DNA of 64,000 nt from Enchytraeus crypticus (lineage: Eukaryota; Annelida; Clitellata; Enchytraeida; Enchytraeidae): the NCBI GenBank assembly GCA_905160935.1, contig CAJHZI010000713.1, forward strand, positions 464,501 through 528,500, given 5' to 3'. Of the stretch, positions 10,465 through 25,000 are shown piece after piece (position 1 is the stretch's first letter; every line of letters begins with the position of its first letter). The notes under the pieces were generated by a model. The model did no database searches, was not told where the DNA came from, and was given only the letters and a program-made list of their open reading frames with translations. Made by a program: the position numbers and the translations under genes.

Positions 10465-11288
10465 GCAGATTACAACACATGAGATTCTCATAAATGATAC
10501 CCCCAATGATACACTCAACGATACAACCAATGATATACCTAGAGACACACTTAACAACACAATCACGTCTGTTACATTAGAAATAGCAAGAAAATATTGA
10601 TATTATAACAGGTCTCTTCGTGTTGTTATTGACAGTTGTTACTCATAGGACACTATTATAGCAAACACTATTATAACAAACAATCCCTTATTGGTAACAT
10701 CATCAGGATCAGGGATCTCGTATCTCTTCTCTTAATACCAAAATTTTAACAAATTTATATTCAATACATTCTTTATTCAATTATAATTCAAAATTCTAGT
10801 CTGGGTTTAATTATCCGAGAATCAAAAAACTATTGCATAGAGACTCAGTGATGTGCAACAAAATAAAAAATTAAAGTTGTGTTAATGCTTTACGACCATG
10901 AACTGTGTTCCCATCAACTACCTCTACCAGAATGAGCGGTTTCTGCCTACTCACTGGGATATAAATTAAGTAGTGATTATTAAATTGAAACTAATTCAGC
11001 AGGCTTCAGTATGACGATCTCTCTCTATATAGTCCTTGTCAAAAAGAGATATACAGTACTAAGTTATACTTAATAATTTCCTTCTTCTCGACTTTATAAT
11101 CTCGACGACCCTGATATTGCCTTATGGCGAGGAACCTGACGATAAATTGTTATTGATTTATACTTCGCTTCAATTGACTTTACAATAAACTTTCTTCTTG
11201 ACCGATAAAACATAACCAACAACAACATCACATCTGAAAAGAGTAAGGAAAATAAACGTTCATTCAACGCATTCAGTCGAATCTATGG
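10465..11288. other. 3' flank of gene A
   Basis: AT-rich. Contains a tail fragment at 11095-11165 related to the (TTGA)n-tailed repeats at 13720, 21035 and 26605. No other gene. Confidence 0.5.
10772..10777 (-). terminator. Candidate polyadenylation signal of gene A
   Basis: AATAAA on the minus strand about 510 nt beyond the stop codon. A nearer TATAAA variant lies around 11091. No independent support. Confidence 0.25.
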
Positions 11289-11339
11289 CTAATTGATATC
11301 TCTCCCCAGGAGCCAGAAAGTGCTGAGCATACCTTTGCC
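11289..11339 (-). CDS. Gene A exon 20: terminal exon, stop TAG
   Basis: Begins after ATTTCAG with [16 protein letters not shown] then TAG. 'GKG...T~WL.G' closes receptor cyclase domains, so the C-terminal tail is only four residues beyond the domain. Confidence 0.93.
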   Translation of the reverse strand, partial: GKGMLSTFWLLGRDIN

Positions 11340-14300
11340 CTGAAATATTAAAACTATTGGTATAAAGTGCAAGCTGTAGTTTACAACCCAGATAATACTG
11401 CATCCGCATTTATTAATCCTTCTTTATCCAATATATTTTTCTACAGATGGCCTCTAGAGGTATCTCTATATAAAGTCAGGATTTAAAATTAGTGCTGATT
11501 CCCTTTCTTCTTTGCAGTTTTCAGTACGTTAACAAAATTTAACTGGATAAAGAAACGCTTAAGACAAAAATATACAGTAATTCATCATACCACAGTACTG
11601 GCATTACTTATATAAACAGTTAAGATTTCAGCGTATGGCATCGGCATGATGGAAGCTTTCTCTCTATTCAGCCACTCTATCTAATAGTTTTCTATCTTAA
11701 TCTAACATTTAAAATTTCAATTAAAAAATTATTGTTAATTACCTTCACAAAGGTCTCGCCACGTAATTCTGTTTTGTATTCAGGGAATGAACTGAGAGCT
11801 TCTTGTGCTGCTGAACTCAAATGTATTTTGGAGGCTTCAAATATATCAGCAAAATTACTCAAGAAACAACGGCATAAAATGAAAAAAAAATTACTGTAAA
11901 TTGATAAAGAACATGAAACATGTTATATCTAATTACTAAACTAGAACTGAAAGCGAACAGTAAAATGGAATTAGTGTTTCAGAAGATACAATTAAACATT
12001 TAATAACTTAACATAACATTACAGAGTCAGGAAGCAATTATATGCTTGTTTAAGACTCATCAGGCTCTGAACTAAAATCAATTAATATAAATCAAATCAT
12101 ACAGACTTTATATCAACATGTGAAATTTATACGTAGCCTATGCATAACATTGAACATGCAATAATATATTACGAGTGATGCTGACCTCCCAATTTCCGTT
12201 GTGATTACTTTTCTGAAAGATGTGGTCATATCAGTATTACTCTTATTTTTGATCCAGTCAATTCCTTGATAGACTTCATTCATTAGGATCGTTTTTACAC
12301 TTCGTAAAGTATATCAAGAATGGGCAATAATAATAACCAAAGGTAACGATTAATATCCTAAGACAGGAAGGTAGATATAATGAAAACAACAATAGCATCA
12401 ACTAAAAATGAAAGCATAGTAAACACATGAGATAAACATGTGTGTAACCATATATCCAAAACATAACAAATAACAACAAAATAAAAACTGGATTAAAAAG
12501 AAGCATTATAACATTTTAAATCTATTGATAAATGTGTTGATCAACAAGTACATACTCGATCAGATGTACATGTAAATCGTAAGAACAGGAATGAGCAAGT
12601 TTGAGGAGGAGGACAATTTCAGTCCTAAACTTATCGCTAAACCTTAATATTCATCTTAATCCTAACACGAAATTTAACCCTAATCTTAATCCTAACCCAA
12701 AACTTTAATTTAATCTTAAAACACTCAAAGGCCGGTAAAAAACTTATTTAGTTTTACTATATATCTCCACTTTGTCGTCTACATATATGTACAATTTGAA
12801 GCTCGTCTCTGCCTGTTATGTCAGAGTCTGTATAAAATGAGCCCTCGGAACTTTCTTAGCTAAAGATGAGGCAAATGTTAACATTTTAGTATGAACTGAA
12901 TGCGAACTCTACAGTAAGGGACCGAAAGGTCCCTTACTGTAGAGTTAGCTTGGCAACAAGTGTAACCGTTAAACCAGTCATATACAACAATCGATGGGAG
13001 TATTTCTAAAATATGATTTTATTGTTAAACCTTTTCTTATAATTATCGATGTGTTCATATCTTCTTCTTCTTCAGTGCACTGCAAAGTGGCACGTTAAAG
13101 GTACATATTCATACTCAAAGTCCTGTTTTCTCGCTCCATAAAAGCACTCCTTAGATCAACAAGTTTTCCTCCTCACAAAGTCTATGCCATATCCATACCT
13201 TATGTAGCCTATAGCTTGGCAAAAATACGGCTTCTGAGGTGGTTTCCCGTTGCCTTCCTCAGTTAAGTGGATTAATTACCATTTAATCCTGAGGAATATA
13301 TATTTCATGCTGAGGTGGGTCCCCTCTTGCCATCCTCAGCTCCTGCCTTTAGTCGCCTCTTTCGTACACGCGGCAGATTGTTTGCGGTTGCCCTATTCTA
13401 CAGTGGTCCAACCACACCCGGGCACAACACGGGGACCCGAGCACAACACGGGGACCCGAGCACAACACGGGGAGTGTTTGTATAAATGGGTAAAACACGG
13501 GGGTGTTCACTTAAATGGGTGAAATTCCGAAAAGTAAAGCCAATAATATTAATGTTCTCGACAATAAATATTCTCAAATTGTAAGAGATACAGTGTGAAT
13601 GTAGCATCTTTGAACTTAATTTAAATGATTCGATCATTGCACAAAATAGAGCTATAAAAGTCTCACAAAATACAGCAATTCACATTAAATGAAAAGGACT
13701 AAAAGGTCCGAAGACATAGTGTAGTGTCTACAAGAGACGTCCCTTAAATTGTCTTATGGCGAGATACCGGACATTAAATTCTTATTGATTGATTGATTGA
13801 TTGATTGAAGACCCCAACATGAGCCCTAAAAATAAATAACTTCAACAAGTAACTTCAGAGAATATAAAATTGTTAATGGTCCTCAATTTATATGTACACG
13901 GCGATAGGCTTAGAAATATCTACTCCAAGTTTTCAAATAACTGGACAAAATTAGAACACATTCAGGTGAATAAAACTTACGAAATCCAAGTCAGAATAAA
14001 ATATTGTCTGATTTACATGTACATGTATATAGACGTTTAAAATTATACTAACCTTCTCCAGTAGATTCCATCCTGGAGGCGACGTTGACGGTGTCTCCAA
14101 ACAAACAGTAGCGGGGCATCGTGTGTCCTACCACACCTGCAGCACAGGGTCCGGTGTGGATACCAATCCTGACTCTGAGAGCTGCTTCAGGTTTATGACG
14201 GATCTTAAACACGGACGCCTTACTGAGTAGATCCAGTGCCATGTTACATATCTCCATAATGTGTCTACCACCGTTCTTCACTGGCAATCCACTTACTACC

Positions 14301-15943
14301 ATGTAGGCATCTCCTATTGTCTCCACCTTTAATTTGACATTTAAGTATTCATGCTACTATAAATATAGTGCGATGTAGGGTATTGTTTTGGTATTTTCTA
14401 TTTTAAACATACATGTAGTTCGTTTAAGACGGAGTGTGCACACCAATCACAACGTTCTCCTATATATCATCTTTATTCACTAAACTTATTGCAGTAAGAA
14501 CACGAACAACACAAATCAAACACAACATAAATCAACATAAAGAAAGCAAAAAGCAAACGTGTATAACTAGAAATACCAAAACAACTCCTGTTCACAAACA
14601 TTACTGCTAGATTAGAGCAGCGACAATTAAAATAATACCAAAAATTATACAGGATACATATTATAATAATATCTCTATCTTAGTGCACTGCCTACTGGCA
14701 GGTCCATGTTATATAACACCTAAACTCTTCTCTGTCTTCCGCTTTCTTCTTCATGTCCACTTATGAGTGGATCTTTAAATTATCTAATATACCTAATCTG
14801 GCCTGCATCTACCTCTTTTCCTTCCATTCTACCTTCTATGACCTCTTTTAATAGACTTTCCCTCCTTAGAATGTGTCCTATCTTACTGTTCTTCCTATTT
14901 TTTAATACATTTATCAACTGTATACCTGTACCAACTCTCTCCAGAACTTCATTCTTTGTAACCTTGTGAGTCCAGCAAATCTTCTCCATTCTCCAAATCC
15001 ACGTTTCCGATGCCTCTAGTTTCCTAATACATATGTATCTTCCTTCCTTAAGGTCCTTATTTCATCTCCATACAATTGCGTGGTCGAAACCAAGGTTTTC
15101 ACTCTCTTACCTTAGGGAAATATAGACTGGGGTAATAAAGACTACACTTACATGTTGAGGAACCAAGCCATTTAGTAAAATAATTTCATTGCACAGGATA
15201 AAGCATTGAGAGTTTATACATTAATTACATAAACATTGTGAAGAATAAGGATGAGTATCTACATAAATTATGGTTAAGAATTGTCATAATACTTCTAATT
15301 TTGATATTAATTTAATCTGCAAAACTTCAAATTCATTATCATCAGTTCCTTTCGTACTGTACAGAACATAGGGCGGCAACATTCATTCATTCGTTTCTAT
15401 CATCAGCAATCTTCACAGCTCAAAAACTTTAATTAGGCCTATGAATTTTTATATAAACTGAGTTCCGCTTTTTTTCACAAGACACCTATGCTATATTATA
15501 ACATCTTGAAAGCTAATTTTAAATTTAAGCGATTGTAATGACATGATCAAACACACATATTATTGTGAAATAATCTAATATGTTGATAAATATCACTTTA
15601 AATATCACATATTTAATTCCGTGAGGCACATTATTCAATTTTTCGTATAGCCAGTTCTGAGAATGTTCGAGATTTTACTCTCAGGTCTGAGTATTTGAGA
15701 TTCGAACACACGAGGGTTCAATTCACCTCAGAATCTGCAATTTAAACCTTCAAGACGTTACCACTGCGCTATTGAGCCATTCTAAGTGATTGATTAAATA
15801 TTTTGCTTCTCAGAGAAAGATTAACTATCATAAGACATACTATTTCATTTAACCATTTTCACGTTATTATATTATAATTACTTGTCATATACCTATCGGC
15901 CTATCCTTTTACTTTTACCATCAAATATTTCTAACGAGTCCGT

Positions 15944-16041
<98 letters not shown>

Positions 16042-19000
16042 GTGTTGTATAACAATAACTTCAACGAAGAATATGGAGTCACCTTGTAGACATCATGTCT
16101 AGAGATGGTATCATCAAATGTTCCATAGAGATCATTGAGTAGATCAACGACCTGCATAGGAGTCGACTCTGAGGAGAGAGACGTGAAGATTGATAGATTG
16201 ATTGATTGGCAGATTGATTGATTGATTGATTAACTAACCTTATAGACATCATGTCTAGAGATGGTATCGTCGAATGTTCCATAGAGATCATTGAGTAGAT
16301 CAACGACCTGTATAGGAGTCGACTCTGAGGAGAGAGACGTGAAGCCTGCTATGTCTGAGAAGTAGATGGTAACACTGGAGAACATCTCAGGCGGTACCGT
16401 TCTACCAAGCTTCAGTTCTTCAACAACAACTCTGCACAAAGAATATTTTAATTATCTAAAGAATCGAACATATTAAGTGAAATCTCGTGTATGATATTAC
16501 TTTCTCTTTTCGTAATATCATTGAAATCTGCAATAACAACGAGCTTTTCTTCACTTTTATTCATTAAATCAAATATATACACTGAGACATGCATTACTCA
16601 TACCGCTAATTATATCTACAACGGAGTCGTAAGGAGCTAACCCAGGTTGCAACTTATAGGGCTTTACCAGCAGCCTATTCTTACAAATATACATATAGAG
16701 ATATTTCATTTGCGTTTCAAAAACTTTAAAGACTGTGAAAGTTATAGATTTGCGAAAATGAGATCAAATAAGAAATTTCCTGAATATAGATTTAGGCATA
16801 TTACATGCAGAATAAAAATGCTCTCTATTAAAACAATAGAGAACTCAACGCATGTATTTTCTACAAATGCTATCTAGAAGTGCAATCATGTCTTTTCAAA
16901 ACACATGCCGATATGTTTTTAGTTGACAAAACTATTGCACTTTTAATTGATTGATGCGAAGGTTACATAGAGTCTACTAATAGTCTTTTAACTGCGCGCT
17001 AACAACACCGTCAGTAGCTGAATCGCCTAGCAGATGTAGAAATAATTATAGGCCGGAAAATATAAAAATGTAATATGTGGCTTATTAAAACATTTAGTAA
17101 TATAAAGCAGGGTAAAAGCGTAAAGGACTACTTGAGAGATACATAATATCAACCTATATAGTTTATGACACTGAAAAGAGCATAAAGAGTCTCAAATTAA
17201 ATGATTGAATTTTGGAATAAGGTCGTATCAATTTGAATTTTTTAAACCTTATTCATACTTACGGCGGTAGCATCCTATGAAGCAGTAAGTCAGTTTTCTT
17301 CTTTTCTTCCAGAAGTTCTGAGGTTCTCTGCTCCACGATAGCTTCCAGATTATTGGCGTATTTCTCCAACTTTTCCAATATGTGATCTATTATGTCTACA
17401 TTCCTACAAAATATGTCATTAAAACAAATACAGTACACTTGAATGAAGGAAACTTTCAAACGTTCAATTTAGCATTAACTGGATTAACCAGAAAAAATTC
17501 AGATCACATCTCCGCCTCTCCACCTCTCAACATACGTCAACATATGAACTGAATATCAAATAGCCCATTATTCATCTAACCCTCTCACCCTTAATTCCTC
17601 CCTTAAACATCTTCCCCTGTAAACCATCCCCTCTCATTACGCGATTCACTTTAACTCCACCCCTTCTATTCTCATACTATAATATGTTAGGAATATATCT
17701 ACATCCTATTTTGATTTACTTGAGAAAAAGTATTGGCTGTTCTGCAATTGGTGTGCCTGTACCAAGTCTTGGCGGTCATGCTCAATTTTCTCCATATGTC
17801 TCTATCTATTATTGTGCTAATCATTTTGGTTTTCGTTGACTGCTTCCATTTTCTTACACTCTTAATTAAGGTCATGCGCTGCCATCCTGACTTCGTTTGT
17901 CGTCTATATTTCTTGCCACTGCAACAATTTTTCGCATAACATACCCGAAAGACCTCAACTGCTGACGCCGATTTCGATTCAAGAGGTCACAAGTTGAAAT
18001 TCTTTGTGAAACTTCTTCATTGGTAACGTGATCTATGTATAATATTATTATGCCCTACAGTCTCTATTATTCTTTAATTTCTTTATTTTAATTTATGTTG
18101 CCTGGTTTGTTGAGTTTCATATTGTCATGAATTTAGTGAACAGTTATACAGTGCCACGTCTCTGTTGCCTCCAGTTTCTTGTCCATTGAGGACGAATTTG
18201 TGCAATATTCAAATCCTTTTAACAGTATTGGTCGTATATAAAATTTAAAACAACTCCAGTATAAACTTCTATCAATCCTTACATCATTGTCATCTATATT
18301 TAACTCTTGTTGGATATCAATCGGTTTAAATTGTATAACTTTATCGAAAGCTTTCTTAGAATCGATGTACTAAAGATATACTGTAGAAACCTATTCGATA
18401 CATTAGCTTTTTCACACTATATTGTGAGAGTGCAAATAGCATTTCTTGTAACATTATCCTCCATAAAACCACATTGCACAATATTCATTTAGGGCCCTAA
18501 TTTTGCTACTCATTCTCAGTAGTTTTAAACATATTTCGCATGGACTGAACCAGTAGCCTGTCGGTAAGTTTTTGAGAGCGGCTAAGTAGGAACAGGGCCG
18601 AAATCAGTATATAATATCGATCAGTGCTCTCCCTGTCAATTGACATGCTATTAGAGCTGGAAACTGACGTTACACTTGGCTTGACTTTCACTAACAACAA
18701 TTTGATGTTCTAAAGACATCACTCACTAGACATTAGTAACTACGCTAGTACTGACATACTGATAAAACTTTTAAGAAAAGTAAAATTTTACTTAGAATAA
18801 TTGATATTAAAAATTAAATTTAACTTTTATTTAATATGACATGGCTCTGTATGTTACGTACGAATGTTTTAATAGCGCAGGGGTAATCAAGTTTCAAATG
18901 ACAGATTCTGAGGTGAATTGAACCTTAATTGGGTTCGAATTCCAGCCGCGCTGATCTGAGAGTAAATCTCGGATATTCACTGGACTGGTTACACGGAAAA

Positions 19001-21853
19001 GGTCTAAATTGCCTAACGGTTTAAACATGTGGTATTAGAAAGTGATAGATATCAAAATAGTTTAGCATTTCACTATAATGCATGTTTATTTTTTATACTT
19101 TTTATGAATTTACGTTATACCTTCCCTTATGCATGTATTTGAGCCTCCTGTTGATCTCAGAAAACACGGGGCGTTCCTGTGGTGATTCTGCCCAGCATTG
19201 CTGTAGAAGAGTCATCAACTCTGGGGCTTCAGTTAGAAACATTGGGAATGCTGGACGATAAACAACGGAATCCTCTGTTTCTCTTCCTATAAGTACCTTG
19301 ATTAGAATATCTAAATAATATATCAATGAATAATAAACTATATTTCATAACAAAGTAAACTTCCTACTACTTTTTCTATAATGAAGATGAAGCAATAGTT
19401 TCTGAATTAGTTCTTTCACCAAATAAGTTAGCACCCTTGACGCATTCTTGTGAGATTTGGTAAACTGCAACTGGTACACTCTTTTTTCAATATTGCCTAG
19501 TACGTCTTTGAATGCTAACTTACGGATGACTCTGAATTTGACAATTTTCAAGCTATATTGACCAACATTGACAAGAATACGTTAAATTGGCTTATCTAGT
19601 AGAATGTCGAGCAGTAAAAAATAAAACTTCGTGTTTCATTACTGAAATTTAGAAATAACTTATGGAGGTTCGTTTTTATGAGACAGTATGTTGGCAATAA
19701 AGTACTACTTAGACAAATATATAAATTGATATAACATTTATTATTAAATTTCATACTGAATGAATAACCTAAACGGTTTCAGAGACTCTTGAATAAAAAT
19801 GTCTCAATCATTAATTTATGCTTCAAATTCTCGAATATAAATCATTAATAATCCGATACTCTCTGTCAAATTATATTTAATATTTATTTTGCCTTTAAAT
19901 AACAACTATTGAAGATGGGAACCTTGTAAAATATGAGTTCCACTAGTTTAATCTCTGTAAGATATTTATAAATCCATGAGTTAGCATGCCGTATACTAAA
20001 TATGTTAGGAACACCAGGTTGAAAAGCCGCTTTAAAAAAAGCAACATATATACAAATATATTCTCATCGCCACTATTCGACCACGGATATGTGCCGGGTA
20101 CAAATCCTGGGCTCGACCGTCACTGAAATCGCTTTCAAGTGATGAATCTGACGTTAACGTTAGCTTTTTTAGCTTTTTCATTTGGATTCGAGTACAGATT
20201 CTGAAATGCCAGTATTTATTGCTACATGCATAAAAGATCATAAACGATTATAGGGTCGGTTTCTTGTTTTCTAAAATAACAGCAAAGAGGCAAGCATATT
20301 GAACAATAAGCATATTGAACAATGCATCTGCTGATTCGAAGTAACCCCTTCCACCAACTGCTTTAAACTCCATCAATGCATCTATTCTACACTGATATAA
20401 GCTATCAAATCCATTTATATTTTTTGTCAGTGACACATGTAATGATATCAGATACACATATTATTATACCGTTAATATTTTCCATATGCATTTCCTCTAG
20501 AAAGAACGGTTGAGCCCTGTAAGCTATCTCCTGCGCTATGATAGCAAAGCTGTAGACGTCTCCCTTCTGAGTCCCAAGAGCCGGTCTGCTGCTCATACGG
20601 AGCAGCTCTGGAGCGGTCCATAATAGATTGATATGCTGATTTCTTTCCATAGTATTTTCAAAGTCTACATCGCAAATCGCTTTGACATCCAAAGGCTTTG
20701 CTGTGGATCGAAATGCAGGAAGAATAGGGCAGGAGATCTTGAGGGACCATCTGTTGTCCACTCTGCACGTCATACTGCTTAGTTCTCCGTGTGAATGGAT
20801 GGGCGACTTGTGTAGATAAATTAGGCCCTGCAACCGTGAAAATTTTGTATCATAGGGTTGTGAACTATTTGTTATATCAAATTAATTTTAGTTTAAAGCA
20901 ATTGCCTTTGCTTAACTTGCACCTAAAATTGTGTAGGACTTGTTAAATTTTAAATTTTCACCAGGCAAATCAAGTTGAGTTAAAATATGAATAGCTATTT
21001 TAGCGGATTATATGGAAAGTATTATGCTAGTCTTAATAGCAATCAATCAATCAGTAAGAATTTAACGTTCGATTACTCGACATTCGTCATAAGGCAATTT
21101 CAGGAGCGTCTCTTGCAGACACTGTACAAATAGATGCCAAAAAAACTTAGATGATGACGACCGAGTAAAAAAAGACCTCAAGAGATAGATCAAAACAATG
21201 CAAGTGCAAGATCTAAGGCAGAGTGATAGTTAGGGTACACGTTGTTAACCAAATTGGGAGAAATGCTGACTTCTAATTAAGGGCAATTGATTATGATAGC
21301 CTCTGAACTGTCTGGACAATTTTGATTACAAAAAATCACTAAACTTGCATGTATCTATCTACATGTATATTTCATAGATTAATGATTAATAGATTGATAT
21401 ACTAATAATATTAGTTAAATATAAAGAATAGTGAAAATATGAAAATATTTAGTAAATTGTTGATAGTTCCTAACGCAGTCACTAATGCCTTCTTAATGAC
21501 TAATCACTTATATGAATTGCTATTCAATAAATGCATTGTCCCAACGACTAGGATAAGAAAACTGGGAAACAAATATTAACTAATATCAGTTATATTTAAT
21601 AATACTACTAGTATTAACTAATATCAGTTTTATTTATAATGTAGCAGCACTTCTACGACTTTAAAATTGGAAAAATAATAGATAATATTTTGAACAAGAT
21701 TTTGTAATCAGCGAGATGAATACTAACGTTAACAAGATCCTGAATAAAAGCCATTCTGAAGAACCAATCCAGAGTAACATCATCGTTATCTAAAATGTCC
21801 TGAAAATTATATCTCAATGTGATTAACACACTTAATTGTAGATAAAAAATGTT

Positions 21854-21891
<38 letters not shown>

Positions 21892-21996
21892 TATATATAT
21901 ATGCATATATATAAAACTATATATATATATATGCATATATATATGCATATATATATATATATATATATATATGCATATATATATGCATATATATAA

Positions 21997-22028
<32 letters not shown>

Positions 22029-22039
22029 GCATATATATA

Positions 22040-22087
<48 letters not shown>

Positions 22088-25000
22088 TATATATATGCAT
22101 ATATATAAATATATATAAATATATATATATATGCATATACATATATGCATATATATATATATATGCAAACATTTTTTATCTACAATTAAGTGTGTTAATC
22201 ACACAAATCTAAGCCTATATATATATATATATATATATATATAGGCTTAGATTTGTTTGACCCATTTTGAGAAAACTGTATATGTCTAGCTTAAAGCTAT
22301 ATTATAAAACTGGGAAACAAGTATTAACTAATATCAGTTATATTTAATAATACTACTAGTATTAACTAATATCAGTTTTATTTATAATGTAGCAGCACTT
22401 CTACGACTTTAAACTTGGATAAAATAATAGATAATATTTTGAACAAGATTTTGTAATCAGCGAGATGAATACTAACGTTAACAAGATCCTGAATAAAAGC
22501 CATTCTGTATTATAAAAGATTTTTAAATGTAGACTGCGGGAATTAATGGAAAGCTGTCTCTGAAATATGTTTGACTGAGTTTTGGTTTATGTTCACATAA
22601 CTTTAGTTACAACGAGATACGATTAAATAAAGAATTAATATTATTTTTTTAGAGTAGGACAATAAAACAACGGATAGTATTAATTACGAGAACGTTGTTA
22701 GTTATATATTAACCGCTAAGCAAAGCAACATGGAAATGAGAGATAAAGAGAGTAAAATTTAGAATAAGGCAACATTTTACCCTCAATGTTCCACGTCTGC
22801 ATCTTTGTAACACATAGCATATTTTCCCAGTGTCAACACAGGCTCCTATGAATGCTTGAACGTTGTCGTGATTCAACTCCTTTAGCTGCAGAAATCAATT
22901 GGATGAACATAAGGATTATTTAATTAGAGTTGTCTGTGCCAAATTGATATACAGCCGTTATATTTCTAGTAATCCTTACTGAAATAAATGTATCATTAGT
23001 GGATTCGATTACTGGCGGCAAATATTGTGGAGAGCTAGAGAGTTTTATCAGCTTTATCGACAGCGAATCAGTAGGTGGGGAGTTAAAATCAGTACTCTCC
23101 CCGCTACTAACGAGCTAAGGGCCATAAATTGGCGTTAGAGATGCCTTGTTTGGGTTTAAGTGTGACAGTTTAATTCGACCATATATTAATTTCACTATAC
23201 TATGCAAATATAATTAAATTTAATTAAGTGTTTTTTTACTTTCAAAACATATTACATCAGACTAAGTTGTATTATCAACTCATCAGTGCAGCAGATTAAT
23301 ATTCTAGTATTAATAATCATTAAAAATTGTAAGAAATTTAGGCTTATTCATTTGGACGTTGTTAAACCCATAAGAAAGATCGTATACGTCATATAAGATG
23401 TTAAGCAACGTCTGGACTAATTTGTACTTGGATGGGCGCCCTCCTTGGGAGACCCAGTACAAGCAGATTTGAATATGAAACCATTGTAGGTATTGGAAGG
23501 TTGATGAATGTAATGCAATTCGCTGCATTGTAAAGAAGAAAATATAAAAAGAAACTGCAACTTTATCAAAGAATCTCTGTAGCAATTATTAAAATTTGAA
23601 ATTAAACAAAAAATTCTTTTACTGTACAAGTTATTCAAAAATTATCTTGAAGTCGTCAGAAATTATTTTCATAATTTAAATATCGCAAAATTGCAAAATT
23701 TCAAATGCAGTGAACCTCGATTCGATTGGAATGTCTTAACAGCGTAGGGGTAACGTCATGAAGTTTTAAATGACAGATCCTAAGGTGAGTAAAATGTCGG
23801 ACATTCACTGGCCTAGTTATACGGAAAATGGTACAAATTGCATAACGGTTTAAACATGTCGTATTAAAAGTGATAGATATCTACATAGTTGATCGTTTCA
23901 TTATAAAGCGTGTTTACTTTTTCGTGTCATACAAAACTTAGTTTAAATATATGACTTAATTCAGACTAAGTTAATTTTTTAATTTAATTTTAGTTATTCT
24001 TTTTATTTCATATAATATTTTAATGCATTGATGTATTGAATGCTAAAATGGAGTCCACACTCGAGGCTTGTCATGAAAGAATTTATTGCAATTAGTTTAT
24101 ATGCATGCGATTATATTCCTAATAAATCATTTTATAGCTATTTATAATTCTAAATATTTAATAATACTAACTAGCTATTAATTATATTTTATAACTAAAT
24201 TAATTACTATTCCAGATATCTTAAATTTTGCTAAATGTTTTGAGTTTTCTATTAAACCTTAAATCATTGGATACCTGCAATTAAATCTAATTGCTGATTT
24301 CGTATTAAACATCAAATATAAATCAACAAAGCATTAGTATAAGTCTACTCACGTTAACAAGTTGTATGAGGTCTGATTTCTTCAGAAATATCGACGTTAA
24401 ATGTGATATAGGATACACGAGAACAGTCGCTCCTTTGTACACGGCCAGCAACTCCCCGGTCTGACCCTCATCAGACACCGCAGGGCTTGAGGCAGGCAAT
24501 TTTGATGATGATATACTAAGTGAGCTTCCCTTTAAAGCCTGAAAAAATAGTTACTTTATGTTTTCTGAAGTGCTCACAACATATTTCAATCTCTCTGAAT
24601 TAATAACGCGGATTTAATTCGTGTTCAGTTACGAATATTACAGTACAGTATATTGGCTGGAGCCAGTGGCGAAGTCGGTAAGATACTCGCCCGCGGATCT
24701 GTATGTGCGGGGTTCAAATCCTGGGCTCTCCCGACACTGACATCGCTTTCGAGCGCAGAAACTGACGTTAACCTTAGCTTTATCAGCTTTTTATAAATGT
24801 GTAGCATCTTTAAACATGAGGTGATTTATTCGCTACTAACGATATTTCAGGATGTATTCTGCTTTACATTTTGCTTTCTCAAAATTAAAGAAATATCGCA
24901 ATAGTGAAAAACTATTATATCTAGTGAATTTGTTCTTGTATCCTATCTTACATGATCAAGCTGTATGTAACAAACTGCTAAACTCCTTTCCTTGATACAC

